Source: an uncultured Eubacteriales bacterium
GTDB lineage: Bacteria > Bacillota > Clostridia > Christensenellales > CAG-138
Direction of reading: 5' to 3'
DNA length: 32,360 nt
NCBI GenBank assembly: GCA_902761365.1
Contig: CACWJZ010000024.1
Span: forward strand, 1 to 32,360
The translations under genes were made by a program, and so were the position numbers. The notes under the pieces are model-generated. The model was not told the DNA's origin, did no database searches, and saw only the letters and a program-made list of their open reading frames with translations. Below are positions 1 to 6,755 of this stretch, piece after piece (position 1 is the first letter of the stretch; the number at the start of each line of letters is the position of its first letter).

Positions 1-155
1 TCCTGTTTTTTCATCTCTTCTATATGCCATGCTGCTCATATGCGAACAGTATCGGCAGGCAAGTCTGTATCGAGGATAAGGATCCTTCCCCCGCAACCAG
101 TTGGGGTAATGCCGGAGGTAAAAGCAGTAGGGAATAAACTGCGATTGTTTTGAAT

Positions 156-181
156 AGCCCTCATCAGAGGGCTTTTCTTTT
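156..181 (+). terminator. Intrinsic terminator of an upstream gene outside the window
   Basis: A 7-bp perfect stem (AGCCCTC / GAGGGCT) closes a four-base ATCA loop and is followed by a T-rich run. No convincing gene is visible in the first 155 bases, so it probably ends a transcript that enters from the left edge. Confidence 0.7.
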
Positions 182-242
182 GCCCACACCATATGATAAA
201 ATACTGTACACACTCAATTGCTGCAAATCTCATTCATAAAAA

Positions 243-271
243 AGCATCATTTTCTCTCTTTGCAGTATAAT
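243..271 (+). promoter_or_regulatory. Possible promoter of the alpha/beta hydrolase (-10 TATAAT)
   Basis: A consensus TATAAT lies at 266-271, about 55 bases before the hydrolase start. No good -35 box is seen at 16-18 bases upstream, so only the -10 element is supported. Confidence 0.35.
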
Positions 272-326
272 CAAGGCGGCAGATGACCAGACGCCGGAAC
301 AACCGGACGGAGAATCGGAGGAAAAC

Positions 327-1256
327 ATGGGACTGATCACTGATCTGTATAAAAAGAACTTTTTGCTGCGATTTGATAAGGATGAGGCGATTCCGTATTA
401 CAGCGCCGACGATTTCCCGGGGCTTGTGTGCGAACGCGGTTCGTTTCGGAACACGGCGGGCGTGACGATCCGATACTTCACATATTATTATGAAGGATAC
501 GATCCGGACAGGCTGATCCTGTTCTGCCCGGGGATCGGTCCGGGGCACACCGCGTACCTTGCTGAGATCGAAACCCTGTGCCGTGCGGGGCGCCGTGTTC
601 TGACGCTCGATTATACCGGCTGCGGCGAATCGGGCGGAGACCGTCTACCATCCGCGAACGTGCCGACGCGCGACGCCATGGAATTGCTCGATCTTCTGCA
701 TCCCGAAGAGGAGATCATCCCAGTCGGGCATTCGCTGGGCGGCTACACCGCGCTGAACCTTGCACATCTTCTGTCGACCGTGACCCGGGCGGTCATTCTG
801 TCAGGCTTTGTGAGCATTTCCGACGAGATGATGGGCTTTGTCAAGCTGCGGATCCTTGCCGACCGCGTGAAGCGTTTTGAAAAGAAACTCGATCCGCAGT
901 ACGGCGCGCTCGACAACCGGGCGTATCTAAAGACAACTGCGGACAGGCTGCTGTGGATCCATTCGATGGACGATCCCATGGTGAATTACAAGTATAACGC
1001 AGGACAGGTGCGGAAGATAGGGAATCCGAACGTGCGCGTCATCACGGTGGAACACAAAAAGCACAATCCGCAGTACAGCGCGGAGGCGCTGGAAACGATG
1101 AACACGTGGATCGGTGGATATGAGCGCCTGCTCCGGGAAAAGCAGCTTGAAACGCCGGAAGCGCGGAAAGCATATTTTGCCGACAAACCCATCGCACGCA
1201 TGACCGCGCAGGATTCCGCCGTGTATGAAGAGATCCTCCGCTTTATCGAAGCGTGA
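327..1256 (+). CDS. Alpha/beta hydrolase (serine aminopeptidase-like fold)
   Basis: This 309-residue protein has the alpha/beta-hydrolase layout: an N-terminal strand region, the nucleophile elbow GHSLGG at residues 134-139 (Ser136), a probable acid at Asp215/Asp216 in the HSMDDP stretch and a candidate histidine at His243 or His246. There is no signal peptide or membrane segment, so it is cytoplasmic, most likely an esterase or lipase-like enzyme of unknown substrate. The start is supported by a GGAGG ribosome binding site eight bases earlier. It stands alone between the terminator at 156 and a gene-poor, tRNA-containing stretch. Its base composition is less GC-rich than genes beyond 5.2 kb. 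Family assignment is firm; substrate is not predictable. Confidence 0.85.
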   Translation: MGLITDLYKKNFLLRFDKDEAIPYYSADDFPGLVCERGSFRNTAGVTIRYFTYYYEGYDPDRLILFCPGIGPGHTAYLAEIETLCRAGRRVLTLDYTGCGESGGDRLPSANVPTRDAMELLDLLHPEEEIIPVGHSLGGYTALNLAHLLSTVTRAVILSGFVSISDEMMGFVKLRILADRVKRFEKKLDPQYGALDNRAYLKTTADRLLWIHSMDDPMVNYKYNAGQVRKIGNPNVRVITVEHKKHNPQYSAEALETMNTWIGGYERLLREKQLETPEARKAYFADKPIARMTAQDSAVYEEILRFIEA

Positions 1257-1328
1257 CCGCGCTTTTTCATGAAAGGCATTTCCAATACGCACAAAGTGCC
1301 AAAAACGAGGGTGAACTCCAAAATTCCA

Positions 1329-1473
1329 ACATTTTTACCACATTTTTATTGAAATAGTGCCTATTCATATATACTTATTGGCATTTTGGAAGTGCAAAAA
1401 AACCTATTTCCGGACTAAAAAAGCCCCGCATATAGGGATTTGCAAATTAAAAGTTTTGCTCCTAAGCGGAAGG
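1329..1473. other. Attachment-site-like copy A (arm repeat plus tRNA-Arg core)
   Basis: An AT-rich block opens with ACATTTTTACCACATT at 1329 and ends with GCTCCTAAGCG at 1458-1468, followed by GAAGGC. The last part matches the anticodon arm of tRNA-Arg 140 bases further on (CTCCTAAGCG, two free bases, then AGGC). The same two parts recur with almost the same spacing (126 against 129 bases) at 4510-4646. The arrangement resembles a tyrosine-integrase site with an arm-type repeat and a core taken from the tRNA anticodon loop. No integrase gene is left in the window, so this is an inference. Confidence 0.45.
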
Positions 1474-1498
1474 CGTATTTTTCCAGAATGAGACTGGC

Positions 1499-1543
1499 AC
1501 CGGCAGCATTGGAATGAATAGACTCCGTTACAATGCCGCCGGT
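1499..1543. repeat. Inverted repeat upstream of tRNA-Arg
   Basis: A 13-bp stem with one mismatch (ACCGGCAGCATTG against CAATGCCGCCGGT) encloses a 19-base loop. It is not followed by a T-run. It shares the string CATTGGAA with the hairpin downstream of the tRNA at 1693, so the two may be related element ends. Confidence 0.5.
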
Positions 1544-1569
1544 CGCCCCCCGAAAATCGAATACCTTTT

Positions 1570-1646
1570 GCGCCATTAGCTCAGCAGGATAGAGCGCACG
1601 CCTCCTAAGCGTGAGGCCACTGGTTCGAATCCAGTATGGCGCGCCA
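1570..1646 (+). tRNA. tRNA-Arg (anticodon CCU)
   Basis: A full cloverleaf can be drawn. The acceptor stem pairs GCGCCAT with ATGGCGC, the anticodon stem pairs CACGC with GCGTG around the loop CTCCTAA (anticodon CCT in DNA), and the T arm carries GGTTCGAATCC. The 3' CCA is encoded at 1644-1646. It reads AGG codons. A terminator follows at once, so it is probably a single-gene transcript. Its anticodon-loop sequence recurs in two attachment-site-like copies at 1458 and 4636, suggesting that it has served as an integration target. Confidence 0.95.
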
Positions 1647-1648
1647 GA

Positions 1649-1683
1649 AGCCCATTGAGAAGCGATTCTCGATGGGCTTTTTT
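1649..1683 (+). terminator. Terminator of tRNA-Arg
   Basis: A 13-bp stem (AGCCCATTGAGAA with TTCTCGATGGGCT, one G-T wobble) with a GCGA loop runs into a T-run. It begins three bases after the tRNA CCA end. Confidence 0.85.
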
Positions 1684-1692
1684 GTGCTGTTT

Positions 1693-1734
1693 GCGGCGAC
1701 ATTGGAAAGGATAAACCCATTCCAATAGCGCCGC
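1693..1734. repeat. Inverted repeat downstream of tRNA-Arg
   Basis: The arms GCGGCGACATTGGAA and TTCCAATAGCGCCGC pair at 13 of 15 positions around a 12-base loop. There is no T-run, so it is unlikely to be a second terminator. With the hairpin at 1499 it brackets the tRNA. Confidence 0.5.
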
Positions 1735-1742
1735 CCTTACCC

Positions 1743-1766
1743 ACATTTACTACATTTTTACTACAC
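1743..1766. repeat. Arm-like direct repeats next to tRNA-Arg
   Basis: Two overlapping copies of an ACATTT(TT)ACTACA motif lie here. They resemble ACATTTTTACCACATT at 1329 and 4510, as expected if they are further arm-type integrase sites left by an element inserted at the tRNA. The rest of 1767-2086 is AT-rich to mixed sequence with no recognisable gene. Confidence 0.35.
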
Positions 1767-2086
1767 TTGCTTCCCAAACAGTAACACAAAGAACAATTCG
1801 GTACGAAAACCGTGTTTCAAGAAAGCATTGTAACAGGACAAATTCGTTCTACTATCGCCAAAATAATATATTTTTTTGAATGCCAAAAAGGGGGTACGAA
1901 TTTTGCCTTTTCGTGAGCTAGTAAGTGAAGGGCTGTTTCAGAGGGTCCTTCACCGGACCTTGAAAACTGAATAGCCCGATCAGGTAACAGCAGAATGATA
2001 CTTCCGCCTTGAACGCGTCACAGCATTGGGCGGCCCGGCCGGGAGGCGGGGGTCCGGGAGGACATGCACGAGGACGGTGGCCTGAG

Positions 2087-2299
2087 ATGGAAACAACCAA
2101 GCTTGCTTTCAATCCAGCTGTCGCGCTGTCATATCTGAACCCTGCCGATCAAGCTATCGTTCAAGAGACCATGGAACGCGAGGAAACTGCCCCATCCTTA
2201 TCTCAAGCGCAAAAACTGAAGAAGATGGCCAGCGACGGGACGATAGACGACAAAAAGATCGTTGAGGTCTTGACCGTACAGAAGCCCATGTATGAAACC
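2087..2299 (+). pseudogene. Fragment of an ICE-type ParB partition protein gene
   Basis: About 71 codons read like the middle of the ParB/Spo0J-type proteins carried by Firmicutes integrative conjugative elements: a KLAFNPAVALSYL stretch, then a helix, then the diagnostic PSLSQAQKLKKMASDG segment and a final QKP. The N-terminal nuclease-like domain and the HTH core that should precede it are absent, and the frame after residue 71 no longer resembles the family. No ribosome binding site precedes it. I take it as a decayed piece of a conjugative element near tRNA-Arg. The family match is from memory of the motif and has not been searched. Confidence 0.6.
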
Positions 2300-2348
2300 A
2301 CGGGCCCTCGTCTACCAGATTCAATACACACTCTTCGTGCGCATTCAT
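2300..2348 (-). pseudogene. Truncated 5' end of an unknown leftward gene
   Basis: A good AGGAGG site (complement of 2357-2362) sits eight bases before an ATG at 2348. The reading frame then gives about 16 plausible codons (MNAHEECVLNLVDEGP) before meeting the ParB fragment head-on, where the sense is lost. This looks like the surviving start of a broken gene. Nothing can be said about its product. Confidence 0.3.
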
Positions 2349-2475
2349 ATCCTTTTCCTCCTGGGTTCTTAAGTTATTGCGCATGCAAAAGTCCATCTTC
2401 CGATCCTGCTCGGAACACGAGTTACTGCCTTCCGATCGCATGATTTGCGTCCGGGAAACGGATTCATTGAACAGC

Positions 2476-2499
2476 AAAAACGCTCCCTGACCGGGAGCG
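2476..2499 (-). terminator. Terminator of pgi
   Basis: Read leftward, CGCTCCC and GGGAGCG form a 7-bp stem around a five-base loop and are followed by five T residues. It lies about 110 bases after the pgi stop. The opposite strand also ends in CTTTT, so it could work in both directions. Confidence 0.7.
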
Positions 2500-2606
2500 C
2501 TTTTGATCGTAATCATCGGAGAGAAATCGGACAAACAGTTCTGCAGCCAAAACTGGTATTCAGCACTGTTCGCTTTCGTGCTACTTTTGTTTCGGCAGGG
2601 AACAGA

Positions 2607-4190
2607 TCATATGTTCAGCAGTTCGCTGTAGGCCTTCAGTGCACCGTCCGTTTCGTGTGCCAGCACTCGCTTGGCCAGCACTTTGCCCAACTGCACGCCC
2701 TCCTGGTCGAAGCTGTTCACGTTCCAGCAGAAGCCCTGGAACATCACCTTGTTCTCAAAATGCGCCAGCAACGCGCCAAGGGATTCCGGCGTAAGCTGTT
2801 CACCGATGATGATGCTGGAGGGACGACCGCCATCAAAGCTCTTGTTGGGATCATTGTCCTGCTTTCCGCAGGCAAAGGCCATGATCTGCGCGGCGACATT
2901 GGCGCACAGCTTTTGCTGGCTGGTGCTGCCCTGAATGTCCGCGTCCATTCCCGCTTGATTCTTACGGAAACCGACAAACTGCAGCGGAACGATGTCTGTA
3001 CCCTGATGCAGGAGCTGATAGAACGAATGCTGGCCGTTGGTGCCCGGTTCGCCGAAAATGACAGGTCCGGTGGGATAAGCGACCGGCTCGCCGAAGCGGT
3101 TGACATGCTTGCCGTTGGACTCCATGTCGAGCTGCTGCAGGTGCGCAGGAAAGCGGCTGAGCGCTTGGGAATAGGGCAGCACGGCGGTGACCGGATAGCC
3201 CAGCACATTGCGCTCGTATACGCCGATCAGGGCGTCAAGCATAGAGGGATTCTTCAAGGGGTCATTCTCTTTTGCCGTCAGATCCGCCGCATGCGCACCG
3301 GCCAGGAAGCGTGCGAACACTTCGGGACCGAACGCCAGCGACAGTACCACGCCGCCGACACAGGAAGTGGAGGAATAGCGCCCGCCAATGAAGTCGTCCA
3401 TGAAAAACGCTGCCAGGTATTCATCGGATCTTGCCAGCGGTGAGGTCTCGCTGGTGACGGCGACCATGTGTTTGGAGGGGTCCAGCCCCACGTCTTTCAG
3501 CGCGTTCTTGACAAAGGTTTCGTTGGTCAGCGTTTCAAGCGTGGTGCCGGACTTCGAGACCAGCACGAACAGGCTGTGCTTTAGATCGATCGATTTGAGC
3601 ACGTTCGCTGCATCGTCGGGGTCCACGTTGCTGATAAAACGGGCTTCGAGCTGGAATGCGCCGTTCTCTTTGGCCCAGTTTTCCAGCGCCAGATACATGG
3701 CGCGGGGTCCCAGGTCGCTTCCGCCGATGCCGATCTGCACGACGGTCGTGAACTTCTCACCATCGGCGTTGGCAATCTCTCCCGTATGAACCTTTTGGGC
3801 AAACTCAGCCGCTTTTTTCTGCTCGCCGGTATAAAATGCGCGCTTGTCTACGCCGTCCACGACCACGGCATCTCCCAGCTGACCTCTTGTCAGCTGGTGC
3901 AGCACCAGACGCTTTTCGCCGGTGTTGATCATTTCGCCGTTGTACAGCGCGGCGTACTTCTCCTCCAGCTGCGCCTCCCGGGCAAGCTCTTTCAGGATGG
4001 AGAGCAGTTCGTCGTCTACGGCCTTCGCCGCGTAGTTGTAAGCAAGTCCGCAAGCCATCGGCACCGTGTACTTCGAGACACGTTGCGCACCGCTTTCGCC
4101 CGCCATCGCTTCCTGCAGGTTTACGCTGCCTTTTTTTGCTTTCAGCTCTTCAAAAGCCTTCAGCGTATCAAGATTTTTCCAATGCAACAT
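2607..4190 (-). CDS. pgi: Glucose-6-phosphate isomerase
   Basis: This 527-residue cytoplasmic enzyme interconverts glucose-6-phosphate and fructose-6-phosphate in glycolysis and gluconeogenesis. Family signatures are intact: IGIGGSDLGP at 153-162, the phosphate-binding SKSGTT at 212-217, GGRYSSTS at 269-276, QQLDMESNGK with catalytic Glu357, and NGQHSFYQLLHQG with His388 and His395. Length is between the usual short Gram-positive and long forms. An AAGGAGG site precedes the chosen ATG. The gene stands alone with its own terminator. It lies between the two attachment-site-like copies at 1329 and 4510, which is odd for a core gene and may reflect an old rearrangement. The 300 bases upstream of it hold no clear gene. 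Confidence 0.96.
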   Translation of the reverse strand: MLHWKNLDTLKAFEELKAKKGSVNLQEAMAGESGAQRVSKYTVPMACGLAYNYAAKAVDDELLSILKELAREAQLEEKYAALYNGEMINTGEKRLVLHQLTRGQLGDAVVVDGVDKRAFYTGEQKKAAEFAQKVHTGEIANADGEKFTTVVQIGIGGSDLGPRAMYLALENWAKENGAFQLEARFISNVDPDDAANVLKSIDLKHSLFVLVSKSGTTLETLTNETFVKNALKDVGLDPSKHMVAVTSETSPLARSDEYLAAFFMDDFIGGRYSSTSCVGGVVLSLAFGPEVFARFLAGAHAADLTAKENDPLKNPSMLDALIGVYERNVLGYPVTAVLPYSQALSRFPAHLQQLDMESNGKHVNRFGEPVAYPTGPVIFGEPGTNGQHSFYQLLHQGTDIVPLQFVGFRKNQAGMDADIQGSTSQQKLCANVAAQIMAFACGKQDNDPNKSFDGGRPSSIIIGEQLTPESLGALLAHFENKVMFQGFCWNVNSFDQEGVQLGKVLAKRVLAHETDGALKAYSELLNI

Positions 4191-4507
4191 TTTTCCGTTT
4201 TCCTCCTTGAACCGGTATGAAGTATTGAAGTTTCTTCAGTGTGATCATTTCAGCACGGCGGGGATTTCGTCTCAGCCTTCGGCTATTTCCGACGCTTCCT
4301 CAATCCGCCGGTAAAAGTTTACCATTTCCGGGGCGATTTTTCAATCCCGCTGAAACAAAAATCGCTGTCCTCATATGAGAGCGGTAAGCGGGGATTTCTC
4401 CGTTATTTCCATTCTTTGCCACTTTCGTTCGTTTCCCGTGAGGAGCTGTGCTGGACAGAAGCATAAGAAAAAGGCCGATGTATTAGACTCATTCATCAGA
4501 AAAAGTG

Positions 4508-4680
4508 CAACATTTTTACCACATTTCAATTAGAATGTTGCATTTGAAATATATATTGTCATTCGAACGGTTCGAAAAAACACCTAAATTATATGATTTT
4601 TTAACTATATATATGTTATCACGCTGTAGTCAACCGCTCCTAAGCGCAAGGCTTGCGCCGCCGCGCAGGTCGAATCCCAG
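4508..4680. other. Attachment-site-like copy B with tRNA-derived remnant
   Basis: The arm-like string CAACATTTTTACCACATT starts at 4508. It is followed by AT-rich sequence recognisably related to copy A, and by GCTCCTAAGCG at 4636-4646 plus CAAGGC. Beyond the core comes GGTCGAATCCC, which resembles a tRNA T-loop, but no complete cloverleaf can be folded. The order and spacing match copy A, so this looks like a second integrase site carrying a piece of tRNA 3' half. The rest of 4195-4895 shows no coding region. Confidence 0.45.
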
Positions 4681-4807
4681 GCAAGTCAAATGAAAGGTCC
4701 TCTCTCCCTCGTCGGGGCCGCAATGTGGAAAAAGCGCTTATACTGGGGAAAACCCATTTGTCGGCGCTCTCCTATGTGAAACGCGCCCAGGAACCACACC
4801 ATTTCCA

Positions 4808-4838
4808 TTGACTTTGGCTGGCGCGCATGAAATATTTT
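4808..4838 (+). promoter_or_regulatory. Weak candidate promoter for the truncated binding-protein gene
   Basis: TTGACT at 4808-4813 is followed 19 bases later by TATTTT at 4833-4838, about 60 bases before the start codon. The -10 match is poor and an alternative TAGAAT lies at 4871, so this is tentative. Confidence 0.3.
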
Positions 4839-4895
4839 ACCATATACAGGGGCTGATGCGTTGGCCCGTGTAGAATACATCATAAGGAGAGGAAT

Positions 4896-5210
4896 ATGAA
4901 GAAAGTAGTTGCTCTGTTGCTTGCTGTTCTGATGCTGGCCGGTTTCGCGGCCTGCGGTAAGAAGGAAGCTGCGGCGCCCGCCGCCCCTGCCACCGACACC
5001 AAGAGCGAGACCAAGACTGAGGCCAAGAGCGAGCTGCCCTTTGCCGGCACCACGCTCCGTGTCATCCTGGCCACCCACGACTGGACCAAGGCTGTCGAGA
5101 AGAAGCTGCCCGAGTTCGAGGCTGCCACCGGCATGAAGGTGGAATACGAAGTCTATGTATTCCTCCGTATTCCGGTCATTTTTGCGCAAAGCGCAGCACG
5201 TTCCAGCTGA
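4896..5210 (+). pseudogene. Truncated ABC-transporter solute-binding lipoprotein (N-terminal part only)
   Basis: The first ~87 residues are a typical sugar-binding lipoprotein start: a Lys-rich signal peptide with lipobox AGFAAC (Cys20), a Lys/Ala/Thr/Glu-rich tether, then the first strand and helix of the periplasmic-binding fold (TTLRVILATHDWTKAVEKKL and GMKVEYEVY). Family members run to about 400-550 residues; here sense is lost at about 5155 and the frame stops at 5210 after running antisense into the end of the GH51 gene. An AAGGAG site precedes the ATG, so the start is genuine. The break coincides with a change in base composition. It may be a deletion fusion or an assembly join; no permease genes follow. 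Confidence 0.75.
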
Positions 5211-6687
5211 GGGCGGGGATGGTGACGCGGCCCCGGCCCCCTTCGAAGGTGCCGCCGGGGCCAGGCTCGGGACGCACTCGGTCGGGATCGTCCGCCGTGT
5301 TCACCGCTTGCACGTCCGGGTGGTGGAGCAGGATGTGCTCTGCTAAGGAGAGCTCGCCGAAAGCCCGGAAGTCCAGCTCCAGGGAAATGCCCTCTTCCTC
5401 GCTCCGGTTCACGCAGAAGACGGTGACGCCCCCGTCCTCGTGCAGCACCGCCGCCGCGTCCAGATACGGCACGTTCCTGTATTCGGAACAGTCGTAGGCG
5501 GGCGACGCCACCAGGGGCCTGAGGGAGGTCCCCCGGCCGAAGCGGGCCGCGTGCAGGAAGGGGTAGTAGATGGTCTGGGCCCAGGCCCGGCCGCCGTCCT
5601 CCGTCATGATGGGCGCGATCACGTTCACCAGCTGAGCCAGGCACGCGATCTTCACCCGGTCCGCGTGGCGGATCAGGGTCATGAGCATGGACCCCACCAG
5701 CAGGGCGTCCTCAAAGGTGTACACGTCCTCCAGGAGCGGCAGGGCCCGGCCCCACTTGTTCTTCTGCAGGACCTCCTCGTCCTGCTGGCCGGAGTGGTAC
5801 CAGACGTTCCACTCGTCGAAGGACAGGTTCACGGTCTTCTCGCTGTGCTTCTTGCCCTTCACGGCGTCGCACACCGCCGCCACCGTCTGGATGAAGGCGT
5901 CCATATCCACGGTACGGGCCAGGAAGCTGGCGGTGTCGCCCGTGGGGTTCCCGTAGTACCGGTGGAGGGAGATGTAGTCCACCGTGTCGTAGCACTCGTC
6001 CAGGACCGTGTTCTCCCAGTCCACGAAGGTGGGCATGTCGCTGGCGGAGGAGCCGCAGACCACCAGCTCGATGTCGGGGTCCATCCACTTCATGAGCTTG
6101 CCCGCCTCGTGGGCCACCCGGCCGTACTCCTGGGCGGTCTTGTGGCCGATCTGCCAGGAACCGTCCATCTCGTTGCCCAGGCACCAGAGCTTGATGCCGA
6201 AGGGTGCCTCAGCCCCGTTTTGCTTCCGAAGGTCGGACCAGTAGGACCCGCCGGGGAAGTTGGCGTACTCCACCAAATCCCGGGCCTCCGCGGGGCCCCG
6301 GGTGCCCAGGTTCACGGAATACATGGGCTGGACCCCCGCCTTCCGGCACCAGGTTATGTACTCGTGGAGGCCGAAGGTGTTGGGCTCCGTGGTGGACCAG
6401 GCCTGATCGAGGCGCACAGGCCGGCTATCCCTGGGGCCGATGGAATCCTCCCACTGGAACCCGGACACGAAGTTGCCGCCGGGATAGCGGATCGTAGTCA
6501 CGCCCAGATCCTTCACCAGGGCCAGCACGTCCGTACGGAACCCGTCCTCGTCCGCCGCCGGGTGGCCCGGCTCGTAGAGCCCACCGTAGACGCAGCGGCC
6601 CAGGTGCTCCACGAAGGAGCCGTAGAGGCGCGGGTCGATGGGGCCGATCACAAAGTCCCGATCCAAAGTCAGCTTGGCGTTTTGCAT
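5176..6687 (-). CDS. GH51 alpha-L-arabinofuranosidase, intracellular
   Basis: This 503-residue protein removes terminal arabinofuranosyl units from arabinan, arabinoxylan or arabinogalactan oligosaccharides with retention of configuration. It starts with the family pattern of a strand followed by IDPRLYGSFVEHLGRCVYGG, then RYPGGNF at 67-73. The acid/base Glu173 lies in CLGNEMDG and the nucleophile Glu292 in LSFDEWNVWYH. A TIM barrel followed by a C-terminal beta domain is expected and the length fits. No signal peptide is present. AAGGAG precedes the start. It is the last gene of a leftward GH105-GH28-GH51 operon, 68 bases after GH28, and its stop lies about 20 bases from the break at 5155. 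Confidence 0.94.
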   Translation of the reverse strand: MQNAKLTLDRDFVIGPIDPRLYGSFVEHLGRCVYGGLYEPGHPAADEDGFRTDVLALVKDLGVTTIRYPGGNFVSGFQWEDSIGPRDSRPVRLDQAWSTTEPNTFGLHEYITWCRKAGVQPMYSVNLGTRGPAEARDLVEYANFPGGSYWSDLRKQNGAEAPFGIKLWCLGNEMDGSWQIGHKTAQEYGRVAHEAGKLMKWMDPDIELVVCGSSASDMPTFVDWENTVLDECYDTVDYISLHRYYGNPTGDTASFLARTVDMDAFIQTVAAVCDAVKGKKHSEKTVNLSFDEWNVWYHSGQQDEEVLQKNKWGRALPLLEDVYTFEDALLVGSMLMTLIRHADRVKIACLAQLVNVIAPIMTEDGGRAWAQTIYYPFLHAARFGRGTSLRPLVASPAYDCSEYRNVPYLDAAAVLHEDGGVTVFCVNRSEEEGISLELDFRAFGELSLAEHILLHHPDVQAVNTADDPDRVRPEPGPGGTFEGGRGRVTIPALSWNVLRFAQK

Positions 6688-6755
6688 GAATGAACTCCTT
6701 TTCTATGCTTTTCGGTCGAACCGGAGGGTGACGATCTTGACGGGCTTCTTTAGGC

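Noticed and set aside
1415-1789. Leftward 124-codon frame over tRNA-Arg
   Set aside because: It is the well-known spurious antisense translation of a tRNA gene (WIRTSG-type peptide).
4636-4690. Possible second tRNA
   Set aside because: It has an anticodon-loop-like core and T-loop-like GGTCGAATCCC, but no acceptor or D arm can be paired; treated as a tRNA-derived remnant.
5440-6693. 417-codon rightward frame opposite GH51
   Set aside because: Antisense shadow of an enzyme with intact catalytic motifs; its composition is low-complexity and no ribosome binding site precedes it.
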